Shown here in pieces: positions 16,152 through 25,736 of a stretch of 64,000 nt of DNA. The translations under genes were made by a program, and so were the position numbers. The notes under the pieces are model-generated. The model was not told the origin of the DNA. It did not search any database and saw nothing but the letters and a program-made list of their open reading frames with translations. Source of the stretch: Corallincola holothuriorum (GTDB lineage Bacteria; Pseudomonadota; Gammaproteobacteria; Enterobacterales; Neiellaceae); assembly GCF_003336225.1 (NCBI RefSeq), contig NZ_QPID01000002.1, positions 124,001-188,000 on the forward strand. The letters are read 5' to 3'. Positions within the stretch are counted from its first letter, which is position 1, and each line of letters begins with the position of its first letter.

Positions 16152-17705
16152 GTGGGCGGGGAACAGCAAAACGACAGATTAGAGCGTGAGGTTGAGCAGC
16201 AGTTAGGGTTGGCTTTTCAACATCTGCCGATGCGCTCGATGGAGCTGACTCATGGGCGCTACACGCTGGATAATTTGCTTCAACATGCTGACTACCAGTT
16301 GCTGGCCTGGAAAGATCTTGAGCATGGACTGCACTCCTGGGCTCGTCTGTTTACCCTGCTAGCCAGTGGCATCATTATCTCTATTCGCCCCCATGGTAGC
16401 GGCATGGTGATGCGGCTGGAAAGTGATAGTCCTTTACCGCTGTGGTTACTGCATATGTTGCGGGCAGTCGATCTGCGACTGCAGCGCTTCGCTGCCACCC
16501 TTCCATCGTCTGAGCAACATCCTTGGCACTGGGATTGGGTCTTGAGAAACTGTTGGCAGGAGGCGCAAGGTTTGGGGATCACTCGCTGTGAACGAGGCGT
16601 TCACAATCAGTTGGTGATCTGCCATCAATTAAAACTGCAAGCGTACCCCGATGTGCTGCCTCGCGTACCTAACCTACTGGATTACTACCGTCGCCAATTA
16701 CTGAAAGATCCGGGCCCTTCGCTAAACTTGGTTGAGCGCTGTAAGCGCCTGATGTCTCGAGCATTACCTAGCGTATTGCAGGTGGACAGTTTGGCTAGCG
16801 AGTTGGGGATCTCCGGGCGTAGTTTACAGCGCCAGCTTAAGCTGGCAGGGGTCTCTTATAGCAGCTTGTTGACCGAGGTACGGCAAAGCCAAGCGCGAGC
16901 CAAGCTAGCCGATACCAACATCTCGGTACGGCGGCTGGCACTGGAACTAGGTTTCTCCGAGCCGAGTAACTTTATTCGTGCGTTTCGCCAGTTTGAAGGC
17001 TGTTCGCCCAGTGATTATCGCCAGCAGGTCAAGCAGCATCAGGTGGCGCCAGATCATCTGCCGATCCGTTTTCTCTATGCGGAAAACCTGTTGCAGACCG
17101 ACTGGCGTAATAGTCGTCGGGGGGCGCGGGTGTGGATGGAGGTACGTAATATCACCTTTACTAAAGATGTCTCGGTGATGTGTGAAGATCTTGATGGCAT
17201 CTGGCGTGGTTATCCAGCCAGTTTTGAGCGTTGGCTAGGGCCTGGGCGCGAACTTTGGAGCAGTGTGAATATTTCGGTATTTGACCCGCTGCGGTTTCGC
17301 TTGCAGTTTCGCTCTGGCAACCGGCTTTATATCGATGATAACGATGGCAGTGGTTACACCGTGAGCGCCACTCAGCGGTACCTGCTGGGTGACCATGAAC
17401 TGGCAGTATTGTCGTTGGAGCTGTTTACTTTGGCCGATGGTCAGCAGCTATTAACCGGACGGGCATTAACACCACGCTATGGTGACGATGAATTGCATCT
17501 TGTGGTCAGTAGTCATGATTGGATCAGCGGTCATACCCAGCGTGCAGATACCTTTCCCCTTGAAGCATCGGATGCGATTGGCTGGCAATTTACCCTATCA
17601 CTGCCAACGGGGGCGGCACCTTGGGTGCGCTTTGAACACCATAGCCAGTTGGGGGTTGAGGTGGATGACAATGCTGGCGAGGGCTACCGTCCACGAAATT
17701 GTTAA
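16152..17705 (+). CDS. AraC-family regulator with two C-terminal CBM21-like starch-binding modules
   Basis: This 517-residue protein is far longer than the usual 250-350 of the family. Residues 1-190 form an N-terminal region that may be an effector domain. Residues 195-293 are the double helix-turn-helix (LASELGISGRSLQRQL, then ISVRRLALELGFSEPSNFIRAFRQFEGCSPSDYR). Residues about 327-405 and 437-514 are two modules resembling CBM21: the first has VRNITFTKDVSV, W350, and DDNDGSGY at 395-402; the second ends in DDNAGEGY at 505-512. These recall the N/F-x-K-x-V and (W)DNNxGxNY motifs of glycogen/starch-binding subunits. The start is GTG 16152 with GGGAG six bases upstream. The alpha-amylase gene follows 163 bases downstream. 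I infer a polysaccharide-sensing activator of the amylase. Confidence 0.85.
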   Translation: MGGEQQNDRLEREVEQQLGLAFQHLPMRSMELTHGRYTLDNLLQHADYQLLAWKDLEHGLHSWARLFTLLASGIIISIRPHGSGMVMRLESDSPLPLWLLHMLRAVDLRLQRFAATLPSSEQHPWHWDWVLRNCWQEAQGLGITRCERGVHNQLVICHQLKLQAYPDVLPRVPNLLDYYRRQLLKDPGPSLNLVERCKRLMSRALPSVLQVDSLASELGISGRSLQRQLKLAGVSYSSLLTEVRQSQARAKLADTNISVRRLALELGFSEPSNFIRAFRQFEGCSPSDYRQQVKQHQVAPDHLPIRFLYAENLLQTDWRNSRRGARVWMEVRNITFTKDVSVMCEDLDGIWRGYPASFERWLGPGRELWSSVNISVFDPLRFRLQFRSGNRLYIDDNDGSGYTVSATQRYLLGDHELAVLSLELFTLADGQQLLTGRALTPRYGDDELHLVVSSHDWISGHTQRADTFPLEASDAIGWQFTLSLPTGAAPWVRFEHHSQLGVEVDDNAGEGYRPRNC

Positions 17706-17868
17706 CTTCATCACGCGCGATTTCATGTTGCGCAAAAAGACAGCAGCTTTGTCGCAATATGACAACGTTTTGACCCATATTTGCTTTACTCTCCATCCTG
17801 CTAATAAATACTTCCTTGTGCGCTAGTCGGCCGGTACGGACAAGGAGTCTATCAATAACTTTGCTAGG

Positions 17869-20800
17869 ATGAGCATAATGATTATCAATAGACGCTGGTT
17901 GAAGCCCAGTTTGATTGCACTCTCCGTGTCGGCAGTTTTGCTGTCTGGTTGTTCCGACGACGATGATGATACGCCGCTGGTATGTGATTGGCCTATGGTG
18001 GCTAACGCTGACGAAAGTGAATGTGTAGAAGGGCGTAATCTGCATGTGGCTTCACCTGACTGGCGTGATCAGATTATCTATTTTTTGATGATTGACCGCT
18101 TCAATGACGGTGATAGTACCAATAACGATCAGGCTGGCTATTATAATCCGGCCCTGGAAAGTCACTATAGTGGGGGCGATCTGGAGGGGATCCAGGCGCA
18201 ACTGGATTATGTTCAAGCCCTAGGCATGACCTCTATCTGGATCACTCCGCCAGTCGCCAACCAGTGGTGGGACCCGTTCAATCAGTTCTCCGGTTATCAC
18301 GGCTATTGGGCGCGGGACTTTATGGCTGTCGATGAGCATTACGGTGATCTCGAACACTATAAAAACCTCTCCCATGCGCTGCATGAAAATGGCATGTATT
18401 TGATCCAGGATATCGTGGCGAACCATACCGGTAACTTCTTCCGTTATGACGGTGCTTACAATCCTGACGATACGGCGGAGAACTTTCTTATTGTTCCGGA
18501 CAATGTGCCGGTGACTGCGCCGATTCAAGCCCCTTTTGACCAGAATGATCGTAACAATGCCGATCATGTGGCTGCGGACATTTACCACTGGACACCGGAT
18601 ATTAATGACTATCAGGATCCCGCTCAGGAGTTGGGTTACCAACTGTCTGGTCTGGATGACTTAAACACCGAAAATCCTGCCGTCCTGGCTGCGCTCAAAC
18701 AGAGTTACAACTACTGGATCTCTGAAGTGGGCGTTGATGCATTCCGCGTCGATACTGCCAAGTTTGTTGATCATGATTTCTGGAACAAGTTCTTTCATGA
18801 TGCCGACGGCATTGAAGCGGCTGCAATGGCGACTGGGCGTAGTGACTTTCTCTACTTCGGAGAAGTGTTTGAAGCCTCTGATCCATTGATGAACAATGGC
18901 GAGCAGAAGCTTGCAAGTTATGAAGGCACGCCTGACAAGCCAGAGTTCAAATCACTCATTGGTTTCCCGCTTTACTCTGAACTGAGTCGCGTTTTTGCTG
19001 AAGGTCAGCCTAGCCAATATCTAAGCTATCGCTTGCAGCAACATATGAGTCAGTACCAGAACCCGTGGATCGTGCCGAACTTCGTTGACAACCATGATGT
19101 GGCGCGTTTTCTCTCGAAAGGATCGTTACCTGGCTTGAAGCAGGCGTTAACGACGATCCTGACTATCCCCGGTATACCGGTGATTTGGCAAGGTACAGAG
19201 CAGGCTTTGACTGAGCCGCGCCAGGCGATGTTTGCTGGTGGTTATCTCAGTGAAGAAGATCAGTTCAATACCGAATCGGAGATGTTTACCTTTATCGCCG
19301 AACTGTCGCAGATCCGTACCAGCAATCCAATTTTTACCCGTGGTGATATGACCCTGTTGGCAGACAACATTGCCGCTCCTGGCGTTTTGGCGTTCCAGCG
19401 GAGCTACGAAGGCAACAATGCATTTGTCATCTTTAACTCTGCAGACAATGAGACCCTGCTTAATGGTTTAGACACCGGCTTGCCTAACGGTACTGTGCTG
19501 ACCCTGCTGATGGGCGAAGAATACAGTGAAGATGTCACCGTCGGCTTTGAGGGCAAGCTGACCATGCCGTTGGCCCCCCGAGCAACACTAGTCCTGATGC
19601 AATCGCCAGAAACCGGCGATATTGATGCCGGTGATGAACAGATCCTGATTAATGAGGATATTCAGGGGCAAACGCTGAGTGAAAACATCCTGCTGACGGG
19701 CTCAGTAACGGAAGCCTTTGCGCCGTTGCAGCTGGTGATAGATGGTAATCTCACCGCCGCTATCAGCTTTACTGCGGACAGCGAGGGTGGTTGGCAAACG
19801 GTATTGCCAGTGGAGAGCTTTGCCGCCGGAGAGAGTCAGCACAGCGTTGAAGTGTTTGCGGTTGCTCTTAATGTGGCCAGTAGTCAGTTGAGCTTCACTG
19901 CTGATGTCGCTCCGACCGGTGTTGAAATCACCCAAGATGATGTGCTGGATGATGATAATGGACCGAGTGGTAACTATGGCTACCCGCAGGATGCCAGTTT
20001 TAGCCGCCAACAAGACATTGAGAGCGTCAAGTTGCTCGCTTCCGGCAGCAATCTGGCGGTAACTCTGACCATGCGCGAAATTACCCAAACTTGGAATCCG
20101 ACCAACGGGTTTGATCATGCGTCCCTGCATCTGTTCTTCGATCTACCGGGCGAAGAGGGCTTGACCGTATTGCCGGAGTTGAATTCGGCGACACCGACAG
20201 ACTTCGATTGGAACCTTGCTCATCGCGTCTTTGGTTGGAACAACCTGATGTACTCCACCACGGGTGCCGATGCCGATACCCGCGGTGAGAATTTAGGTTT
20301 TGCGCCAACCGTGGAAGTGGATGCCGATGCCCGGACTATCACCTTTAATTATGATGGCCAGGCACTGGGGGTCTCTGATTGGACTGACACTAAAGTCTAT
20401 GCGTCGACCTGGGATATCGATGGTTTATCAGATGCGCCGCGGGCACTGAGCGCTGACGGAGGTCAGTGGGAATATAGTGGTGGCGACACGACAGAGGCGA
20501 AAATCATGGATGACATTACCCCTATCACAGTGCCGTTTGCTGGTGTGCGTGTTGATGACGCCGCCAATGACGAGGCCTACGCTTATCCGCTGGATGAAAG
20601 TTTTGGCTCGCAACAAGATATTTTGCAAGCCAGTGCCACTGCCAATGGTAGCAATATCAGCCTAACTTTGAAGATGGCTGAAGTGACTGACACCTGGAAT
20701 CCAAGCAACGGCTTTGATCACGTGGGTTTCACTATCTTTATCGATTTAGGTGAAGGTGAGGGCGCCACTGTGATGCCGAAGATGAATGGCAGCGTGCCGG

Positions 20801-21141
20801 CAGATATGCAATGGCAAGTGATGACCCGTACTTATGGCTGGAACAATGCGGCGTACAGTGCCAATGGTGCTAGCGCTGATGAGTGGGGCGATCCGGTGAC
20901 GCCTGCGCCAGCGGTTGTTACCGACCTAGATGCGGGCACTGTTACCTTCCAGTTCAGCAGTCAGTTGCTTGGCAACCCGCTGAGCCTTGCAGGGGTGAAG
21001 ATTTATGTCACCACTTGGGATATCGATGGCTTATCCGATGGCTATCGCGCTATCTCTGTTGACGGCAGTCAATGGGAGTATGGTGGGGGAGAGCCGAGTG
21101 ATCCCAAAGTACAGGATGAGGTGCTGATCACCTTGCCCTAA
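17869..21141 (+). CDS. Lipoprotein alpha-amylase (GH13) with tandem C-terminal modules
   Basis: This 1090-residue surface enzyme has a lipobox LLSGC with Cys28, followed by a run of Asp. The GH13 barrel (about residues 60-470) holds region I DIVANHTG, region II FRVDTAKF with nucleophile Asp295, region III FGEVFE with acid/base Glu332, and region IV VDNHD with Asp410. A small beta domain follows, then an Ig-like stretch (about 590-690). Two homologous modules come next, at about 696-885 and 894-1090, each with TWNPxNGFDH, a WNN motif and TWDIDGLSD. These resemble the glucodextranase C-terminal / DOMON-like binding domain. It should cut starch or related alpha-glucans outside the cell. ATG 17878 is an alternative start. 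Confidence 0.93.
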   Translation: MSIMIINRRWLKPSLIALSVSAVLLSGCSDDDDDTPLVCDWPMVANADESECVEGRNLHVASPDWRDQIIYFLMIDRFNDGDSTNNDQAGYYNPALESHYSGGDLEGIQAQLDYVQALGMTSIWITPPVANQWWDPFNQFSGYHGYWARDFMAVDEHYGDLEHYKNLSHALHENGMYLIQDIVANHTGNFFRYDGAYNPDDTAENFLIVPDNVPVTAPIQAPFDQNDRNNADHVAADIYHWTPDINDYQDPAQELGYQLSGLDDLNTENPAVLAALKQSYNYWISEVGVDAFRVDTAKFVDHDFWNKFFHDADGIEAAAMATGRSDFLYFGEVFEASDPLMNNGEQKLASYEGTPDKPEFKSLIGFPLYSELSRVFAEGQPSQYLSYRLQQHMSQYQNPWIVPNFVDNHDVARFLSKGSLPGLKQALTTILTIPGIPVIWQGTEQALTEPRQAMFAGGYLSEEDQFNTESEMFTFIAELSQIRTSNPIFTRGDMTLLADNIAAPGVLAFQRSYEGNNAFVIFNSADNETLLNGLDTGLPNGTVLTLLMGEEYSEDVTVGFEGKLTMPLAPRATLVLMQSPETGDIDAGDEQILINEDIQGQTLSENILLTGSVTEAFAPLQLVIDGNLTAAISFTADSEGGWQTVLPVESFAAGESQHSVEVFAVALNVASSQLSFTADVAPTGVEITQDDVLDDDNGPSGNYGYPQDASFSRQQDIESVKLLASGSNLAVTLTMREITQTWNPTNGFDHASLHLFFDLPGEEGLTVLPELNSATPTDFDWNLAHRVFGWNNLMYSTTGADADTRGENLGFAPTVEVDADARTITFNYDGQALGVSDWTDTKVYASTWDIDGLSDAPRALSADGGQWEYSGGDTTEAKIMDDITPITVPFAGVRVDDAANDEAYAYPLDESFGSQQDILQASATANGSNISLTLKMAEVTDTWNPSNGFDHVGFTIFIDLGEGEGATVMPKMNGSVPADMQWQVMTRTYGWNNAAYSANGASADEWGDPVTPAPAVVTDLDAGTVTFQFSSQLLGNPLSLAGVKIYVTTWDIDGLSDGYRAISVDGSQWEYGGGEPSDPKVQDEVLITLP

Positions 21142-21190
21142 GGATCCGCTTTTAAGTGGCTAGACGCCGACAGTTGTCGGCAACCTTCAA

Positions 21191-21229
21191 GGTCTGCATT
21201 CTTTCATAGCAAGAATGCAGACCTTTTTT
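21191..21229 (+). terminator. Strong terminator after the amylase gene
   Basis: Perfect 13-base arms starting GGTCTGCATT enclose a seven-base loop, and the hairpin is followed by a run of six T. It lies about 50 bases past the amylase stop codon. Confidence 0.9.
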
Positions 21230-21231
21230 AT

Positions 21232-21600
21232 ACCCACTACGCTACGCGGAGTGAGCTTTGCCGCGGGTGCATGGCACCCAATACACTTCGTGGGGTGTGC
21301 TAATGCACAAGAGCGGCGATACCCAAAACGCTGCGCGGGGCACGCTGTGTACAGGATGTAGGGTCGAAAATTGCTTCCTGCATTTTCGACATTCCCGCCA
21401 TCCCTGACGGTCGTACACCCACTACGCTACGCGGGGTGAGCTTTGCCGCAGGTGCATGGCACCCAATACACTTCGCGGGGTGTGTTAATGCACAAGAGCG
21501 GCGATACCCAAAACGCTGCGCGGGCACGCTGTGTGCAGGACGTAGGGTCGAGAATTGCGCCACCCGTTTCCGACATTTCCCGCCATCCCTGGTGGTCATT
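21232..21600. repeat. Tandem direct duplication of a 185-bp unit
   Basis: The unit begins ACCCACTACGCTACGCGG at 21232 and again at 21417, so the period is 185 bases. The copies run in the same direction and stay highly similar to about 21600. Each unit contains the small perfect hairpin GGGTGC-ATG-GCACCC (second copy GGTGC/GCACC) and closely similar GC-rich inverted elements. ORFs that cross it are by-products of the repeat. The unit looks like a dispersed non-coding genomic repeat that was duplicated in place; the family is not known to me. Confidence 0.85.
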
Positions 21601-21860
21601 CGGTTCAAGCTTTAACGCTTTTAAAAAGCCCTCTTCAAGTTGAGAGGGTTGGGTGAGGGGTATCTTGAACCATTCCTATACTAGGTTTATTTCGTGTGCA
21701 GCTTTTGTAATGCGCTTGTTACGCCTAGCCCCCCTTTACACTCTTGGTTGAATGGAGATCAAGTTAGTACTCCTTAACACTGGACACAGTTAGTTAAGAG
21801 TTGCTAAAACCTGCACCTTGAAAATTTACGTTGCCACATGTTGGCCGCAGCAAGGTGTTT

Positions 21861-23081
21861 ATGACAACTCAGCCCTCACTTATTAAGCGACTGACTAGTG
21901 GCAGTCTGGTTTTGCAGATCCTGATCGGGATTATCGCTGGGGTCGTGTTGGCCAGCGTGTCACCGTCAACGGCAAAAAGCATTGCTTTTTTGGGCTCGCT
22001 ATTTGTTTCGGCGTTAAAAGCGGTGGCTCCTGTACTGGTATTTATTTTGGTGGCGTCCTCTATCGCCAATCAGAAGAAAGGTGAACATACCCATGTGCGT
22101 CCGATTCTCCTGCTCTATGTGATCGGTACATTGGCGTCGGCGCTGGTGGCCGTCAGTATGAGCTTTTTATTCCCCACGACGCTGGTATTAACGGCACCGG
22201 AAGCTGCGATGGCACCGCCGGGCGGCATTGGCGAGGTACTCAATACCTTGCTGTTTAAGGTGGTGGACAATCCGGTTAATGCGCTGATGACGGGTAACTT
22301 TATCGGCATTCTGGCTTGGGGTGTAGCGTTAGGTTTAGCGCTGCATAAGGCCTCTAAATCGACCAAGCAGATGTTCCATGATGTATCAGAGAGCGTCACT
22401 TTGATCGTAAGAATGGTGATCCGCTTTGCTCCGATCGGTATTTTTGGCTTGGTGGCGCAAACCGTCGCTGAAACCGGCTTTGTTGCGTTGGCGGGCTACG
22501 GCAAGCTACTCGCCGTGCTGTTGGGCTCAATGTTGTTTATCGCTTTAGTGGTTAATCCATTGGTTGTGTTTGTCAGAACGCGCAAGAACCCTTATCCGCT
22601 GGTGTTGCTCTGTTTACGGGAAAGTGGCGTCACCGCCTTCTTCACCCGCAGTTCGGCGGCCAACGTACCAGTGAATCTGGCATTGTGTGAGCGTCTTAAA
22701 CTCCATGAAGATACCTATTCAGTTTCTATTCCCTTGGGAGCGACCATCAATATGGCGGGTGCGGCGATCACCATCACCGTGTTGACGCTGGCTGCAGTAC
22801 ACACTGTTGGTGTTGAAGTGGATATCGCAACAGCGCTGTTGCTGAGTGTTGTCGCTGCCGTTTCGGCTTGTGGTGCATCGGGAGTGGCAGGAGGGTCGTT
22901 GCTGCTGATCCCATTGGCCTGTAGCTTATTCGGTATCTCTAACGATGTGGCCATGCAAGTGGTTGCGGTGGGCTTTATTATTGGTGTGGTACAGGATTCA
23001 GCTGAGACCGCCCTTAATAGCTCAACTGATGTGGTGTTTAGTGCTGCCGCTTGTGGACAAACCGAGTTACCGAAACAGTAA
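21861..23081 (+). CDS. sstT: Serine/threonine:Na+ symporter SstT
   Basis: This 406-residue dicarboxylate/amino acid:cation symporter family (DAACS) transporter is close to the 414 residues of E. coli SstT. It has about eight membrane helices plus two re-entrant loops. Diagnostic segments are [13 protein letters not shown], the serine-rich loop [37 protein letters not shown] and [18 protein letters not shown]. It imports serine and threonine using the sodium gradient. ATG 21861 is chosen over 21831 because AAGGTG lies directly upstream and the sequence [11 protein letters not shown] then matches the family start. A terminator follows at 23106. Confidence 0.95.
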   Translation: MTTQPSLIKRLTSGSLVLQILIGIIAGVVLASVSPSTAKSIAFLGSLFVSALKAVAPVLVFILVASSIANQKKGEHTHVRPILLLYVIGTLASALVAVSMSFLFPTTLVLTAPEAAMAPPGGIGEVLNTLLFKVVDNPVNALMTGNFIGILAWGVALGLALHKASKSTKQMFHDVSESVTLIVRMVIRFAPIGIFGLVAQTVAETGFVALAGYGKLLAVLLGSMLFIALVVNPLVVFVRTRKNPYPLVLLCLRESGVTAFFTRSSAANVPVNLALCERLKLHEDTYSVSIPLGATINMAGAAITITVLTLAAVHTVGVEVDIATALLLSVVAAVSACGASGVAGGSLLLIPLACSLFGISNDVAMQVVAVGFIIGVVQDSAETALNSSTDVVFSAAACGQTELPKQ

Positions 23082-23105
23082 AAGCTGCTTGCATCGTCAA
23101 TCAGA

Positions 23106-23130
23106 AGCCGCTTATTTGAGCGGCTTTTTT
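23106..23130 (+). terminator. Terminator after sstT
   Basis: Perfect arms AGCCGCT and AGCGGCT with loop TATTTG are followed by six T. Confidence 0.9.
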
Positions 23131-23249
23131 CTGCGACGAGATTGTCAGTCGTTAGTGATCAGAGATTAAGTTGTCGTTTGTTTTTATGATGGCGATAAAT
23201 GCCTATGTATGCTCACTTTTGCGCTTGGCAATCCGATTGCTGCAGACAG

Positions 23250-23486
23250 TTACTGCTCTAATTCATCAATCGCTTCGGTTACTAATTCCAATCTATCAGC
23301 AACCACCGCCTGCGCATCCCGTAGCCCCTGATTATAGAAATGAGGCCCCAGGTTATCGCCGATAAAGTCCAACATGAATTCGGCTTCAAATTGGCCTAAC
23401 TCGTAGTCCAGTTCCTCAGCGATATAGCGTTGCAGTTTGTCCAGCAGTGGGGTGCGCTGGTCATTAGGCAACTTGATCTTTGCCAT
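23250..23486 (-). CDS. DUF2164 family protein
   Basis: This 78-residue cytoplasmic protein shows the DUF2164 pattern: KLPNDQRTPLLDKLQRYIAEELDYELGQFEAEFMLDFI, then GPHFYNQGLRDAQAVV. The function is unknown. Its ATG overlaps the stop codon of the upstream acetyltransferase gene (TAATG on the minus strand), so the two are translationally coupled. Confidence 0.9.
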   Translation of the reverse strand: MAKIKLPNDQRTPLLDKLQRYIAEELDYELGQFEAEFMLDFIGDNLGPHFYNQGLRDAQAVVADRLELVTEAIDELEQ

Positions 23487-24016
23487 TAGGGCTCCTTAGA
23501 AGCGGTCGATAAGCGTTTATAGAAGTACACGGTTGCATCATAAGTCCCTTCGCCATTGAGGGCGAAACCGGGGATCTGTCCCGCTTCTTGGTAGCCGACT
23601 CGGCGGTACAGCGCTGAAGCGACATCGCCGAGACGGGTATCGAGTACCATTAGATGGCGGCCATGTTTAACTGCCAGAGGTTCTGCTGCCAAGATCAAAG
23701 CTTTGCCTATGCCTTGCCCTCTGGTACGGGTATGTACCATTAGCTTTTCCACTTCTGCACGATGGTGGCCATTGGGCTTGGCAGTCATCGACAGCTGTAT
23801 TGTGCCGAGTAGCTGCTGTTGGTCGTCTAAGGCGATTAGCATCACGCGTTCAGGCGTTGCCAAAGATTGCTCAACAGCTTGCCAATACTGTAGCGCCTCA
23901 TCGCGGGCAAGGGGAGGAATAAAGCCAATGGATGCACCGTCATCCACACAGTCAATTAACAGTGCGACTAAGTCCTGCAGGTACGGAGTGAGTTCGTTGA
24001 CTTGCAGCTGTTGCAT
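23486..24016 (-). CDS. GNAT family N-acetyltransferase
   Basis: This 176-residue protein has the GNAT core: a strand with RVMLIALDDQQQLLGTIQL, then VEKLMVHTRTRGQGIGKALI, whose RGQGIG is the acetyl-CoA pyrophosphate loop (motif A), and a C-terminal ASALYRRVGYQEAG. The substrate is unknown. ATG 24016 is used because AAAGGA lies just upstream; the frame extends 39 codons further but without a site. It overlaps the DUF2164 gene by one base. Confidence 0.9.
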   Translation of the reverse strand: MQQLQVNELTPYLQDLVALLIDCVDDGASIGFIPPLARDEALQYWQAVEQSLATPERVMLIALDDQQQLLGTIQLSMTAKPNGHHRAEVEKLMVHTRTRGQGIGKALILAAEPLAVKHGRHLMVLDTRLGDVASALYRRVGYQEAGQIPGFALNGEGTYDATVYFYKRLSTASKEP

Positions 24017-24194
24017 TACGCATTCCTTTGGAAAATCATCCGAGATCATAGCGGCAGTAGGCCGTTTATTGGTACATACTAGCGTTTTGCTTATTCCCTG
24101 GTAACTGTTTGTTGCATACGTTGGCGAAGCCACTATCAGGGCTGTTTGAGCTTATCTCATTGGTTTTAATTATTGATGATGGAGAGTCGTCGCT

Positions 24195-24545
24195 ATGTCG
24201 AGCAAGATCTACTGTATCGCGCTGTTTAAACCTAAACCTGGCAAGTTGAATGAACTATTTAAGGTACTACAGGCGTTAGAGCCCAACACCCAGCGAGAAG
24301 ATGGTTGTATTCAGTATTTGGTGACTCGCCATATTGAAAACCCATTTGCCACGGGAAGCAGTTTCCCTATTGCGTTTCAAGAAATATGGCGGGACCGCGC
24401 CAGTTTTGAAGCGCACTGTCAGCGTAAAGAGATCAGTGAATTTTTTGAGGCGCAGTGTGTTGCCGAAACCGGGTTAGTGGAAGATTACAACGTCTGTGTT
24501 TACAGCGATGAGCCTGAGGGGTATGACGCGCCAGTATTTGCTTAG
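24195..24545 (+). CDS. Antibiotic biosynthesis monooxygenase (ABM)-domain protein
   Basis: This 116-residue protein has a dimeric ferredoxin-like ABM fold: KIYCIALFKPKPGKLNELFKVLQALEPNTQREDGCIQYLV at the start, then PIAFQEIWRDRASFEAHCQRKEI. Such proteins act as cofactor-free monooxygenases or as small quinone/lipid-processing enzymes (YgiN-like). The substrate cannot be assigned. A ribosome-binding site GGAGAG precedes ATG 24195. Just after the stop, CAGCGGC and GCCGCTG arms form a hairpin with little U-tract. Confidence 0.85.
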   Translation: MSSKIYCIALFKPKPGKLNELFKVLQALEPNTQREDGCIQYLVTRHIENPFATGSSFPIAFQEIWRDRASFEAHCQRKEISEFFEAQCVAETGLVEDYNVCVYSDEPEGYDAPVFA

Positions 24546-24598
24546 TTTGTTAGCAGCGGCCTTGCTGTTTTAGCAAAGCCGCTGAAATCATTCTCTTA

Positions 24599-25633
24599 TT
24601 ACCAGCCAATTAGATAGCGACTGCGTTTATCCAGTAGCTTTTTAATCCCCATCGCGATCAGCATGCTAATCAGGGTGATGGCTAGGGTCATGATAATCGC
24701 GGTAAACCAATTACCGTATTCCTGCATACCGAACAGATCCGGTTCGCCAAAAATCATCCACCAAGGGGTGGTGATCCATGGATGGATAAAATAGATGGCA
24801 AAACTGGTATCCGCCAATTGCGGCATCAACGGTATTTGGCGATCGCCTAGTTTGTTGAACAACGCCATAAACATCAGTGCCAGCGCTAATTTTTGCAATA
24901 ACATCAAGTCAGGTGCGCCTGGTTCAAAGGGGGCTTTGTTCATTGGACCCGCTTCAAAGAAGTAGGTTTGGAGCATCGCCAATGACACGGCGATAACCAG
25001 TAGTAACCACCAATATTTGTCCATCCACGGGAAAGCGATATCACGGTGGGCAGAGACCCAGATACCGATCAGGTAGATAGGGATAAAATAGACCAGTGAT
25101 TGCAGTGCATTTAGGTTGCCAATAGGGCGATGGACATAAACGGCAATCAGCAGCAGTGGGATCGCCATGTACATGACCCAGCCTTTATTGGTCAGCCACT
25201 TAAATACCGGACACAAAGCGAACAGCATCATACCCATGGGGATATACCAGTATGCGGTGAGCGTACGCCCAGTGATCACATACCAGCTAGCCGCCAGCGC
25301 TGGGTTATCGATACCCGCCTCAAGGTGGAACTGTGGGCTGGCTGCGCTGGTTAGATGCCATGTGATCCACGGCAGAGATAGCAGCAGGTAAGGCAGCAGA
25401 ACAAACTTACACTTGTTGCCAAAATACTTAGCGAAGCCGCGGCGATGATGGAAAACATGATGGAACAGAAAGCCGGAGATAAACACGAAAAACACGGTGC
25501 CGTTCATCATCAGGTTAAACAGGGTGCCATTGACAAACCCGTCTGTCTGCCAACCCGCCATGCGATAGACATGGGCAAATACGATAAACAGGATAGCCAT
25601 GCCACGAAATTGGTTAATGCTATTGAGGAACAT
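24599..25633 (-). CDS. Acyltransferase family 3 (OafA-like) membrane protein
   Basis: This 344-residue integral membrane protein has about ten hydrophobic helices. It opens SINQFRGMAILFIVFAHVYRM, which carries the R-G-x-A and catalytic His of the acyltransferase-3 family, and has the later FVFISGFLFHHVF and FAIYFIHPW motifs. Family members O-acylate surface sugars. No polysaccharide gene cluster is adjacent, so the acceptor is unknown. Confidence 0.9.
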   Translation of the reverse strand: MFLNSINQFRGMAILFIVFAHVYRMAGWQTDGFVNGTLFNLMMNGTVFFVFISGFLFHHVFHHRRGFAKYFGNKCKFVLLPYLLLSLPWITWHLTSAASPQFHLEAGIDNPALAASWYVITGRTLTAYWYIPMGMMLFALCPVFKWLTNKGWVMYMAIPLLLIAVYVHRPIGNLNALQSLVYFIPIYLIGIWVSAHRDIAFPWMDKYWWLLLVIAVSLAMLQTYFFEAGPMNKAPFEPGAPDLMLLQKLALALMFMALFNKLGDRQIPLMPQLADTSFAIYFIHPWITTPWWMIFGEPDLFGMQEYGNWFTAIIMTLAITLISMLIAMGIKKLLDKRSRYLIGW

Positions 25634-25736
25634 CTAAATACTTCTCTCTCATTGGAACTGTTTGGCTTGAATGAATAGGCCTACCGAATAGATTAAAGCA
25701 CAGCTGATAATTGCCACACCATCAATGTGTTGGATT

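Noticed and set aside
21300-21643. ORFs on both strands inside the 185-bp tandem repeat
   Set aside because: Their repeated peptide pattern simply follows the DNA duplication, and no ribosome-binding site or family is seen.
21629-21648. CCCTCT/AGAGGG hairpin before sstT that looks like a minus-strand terminator
   Set aside because: There is no minus-strand gene upstream of it for a terminator to serve; left unassigned.
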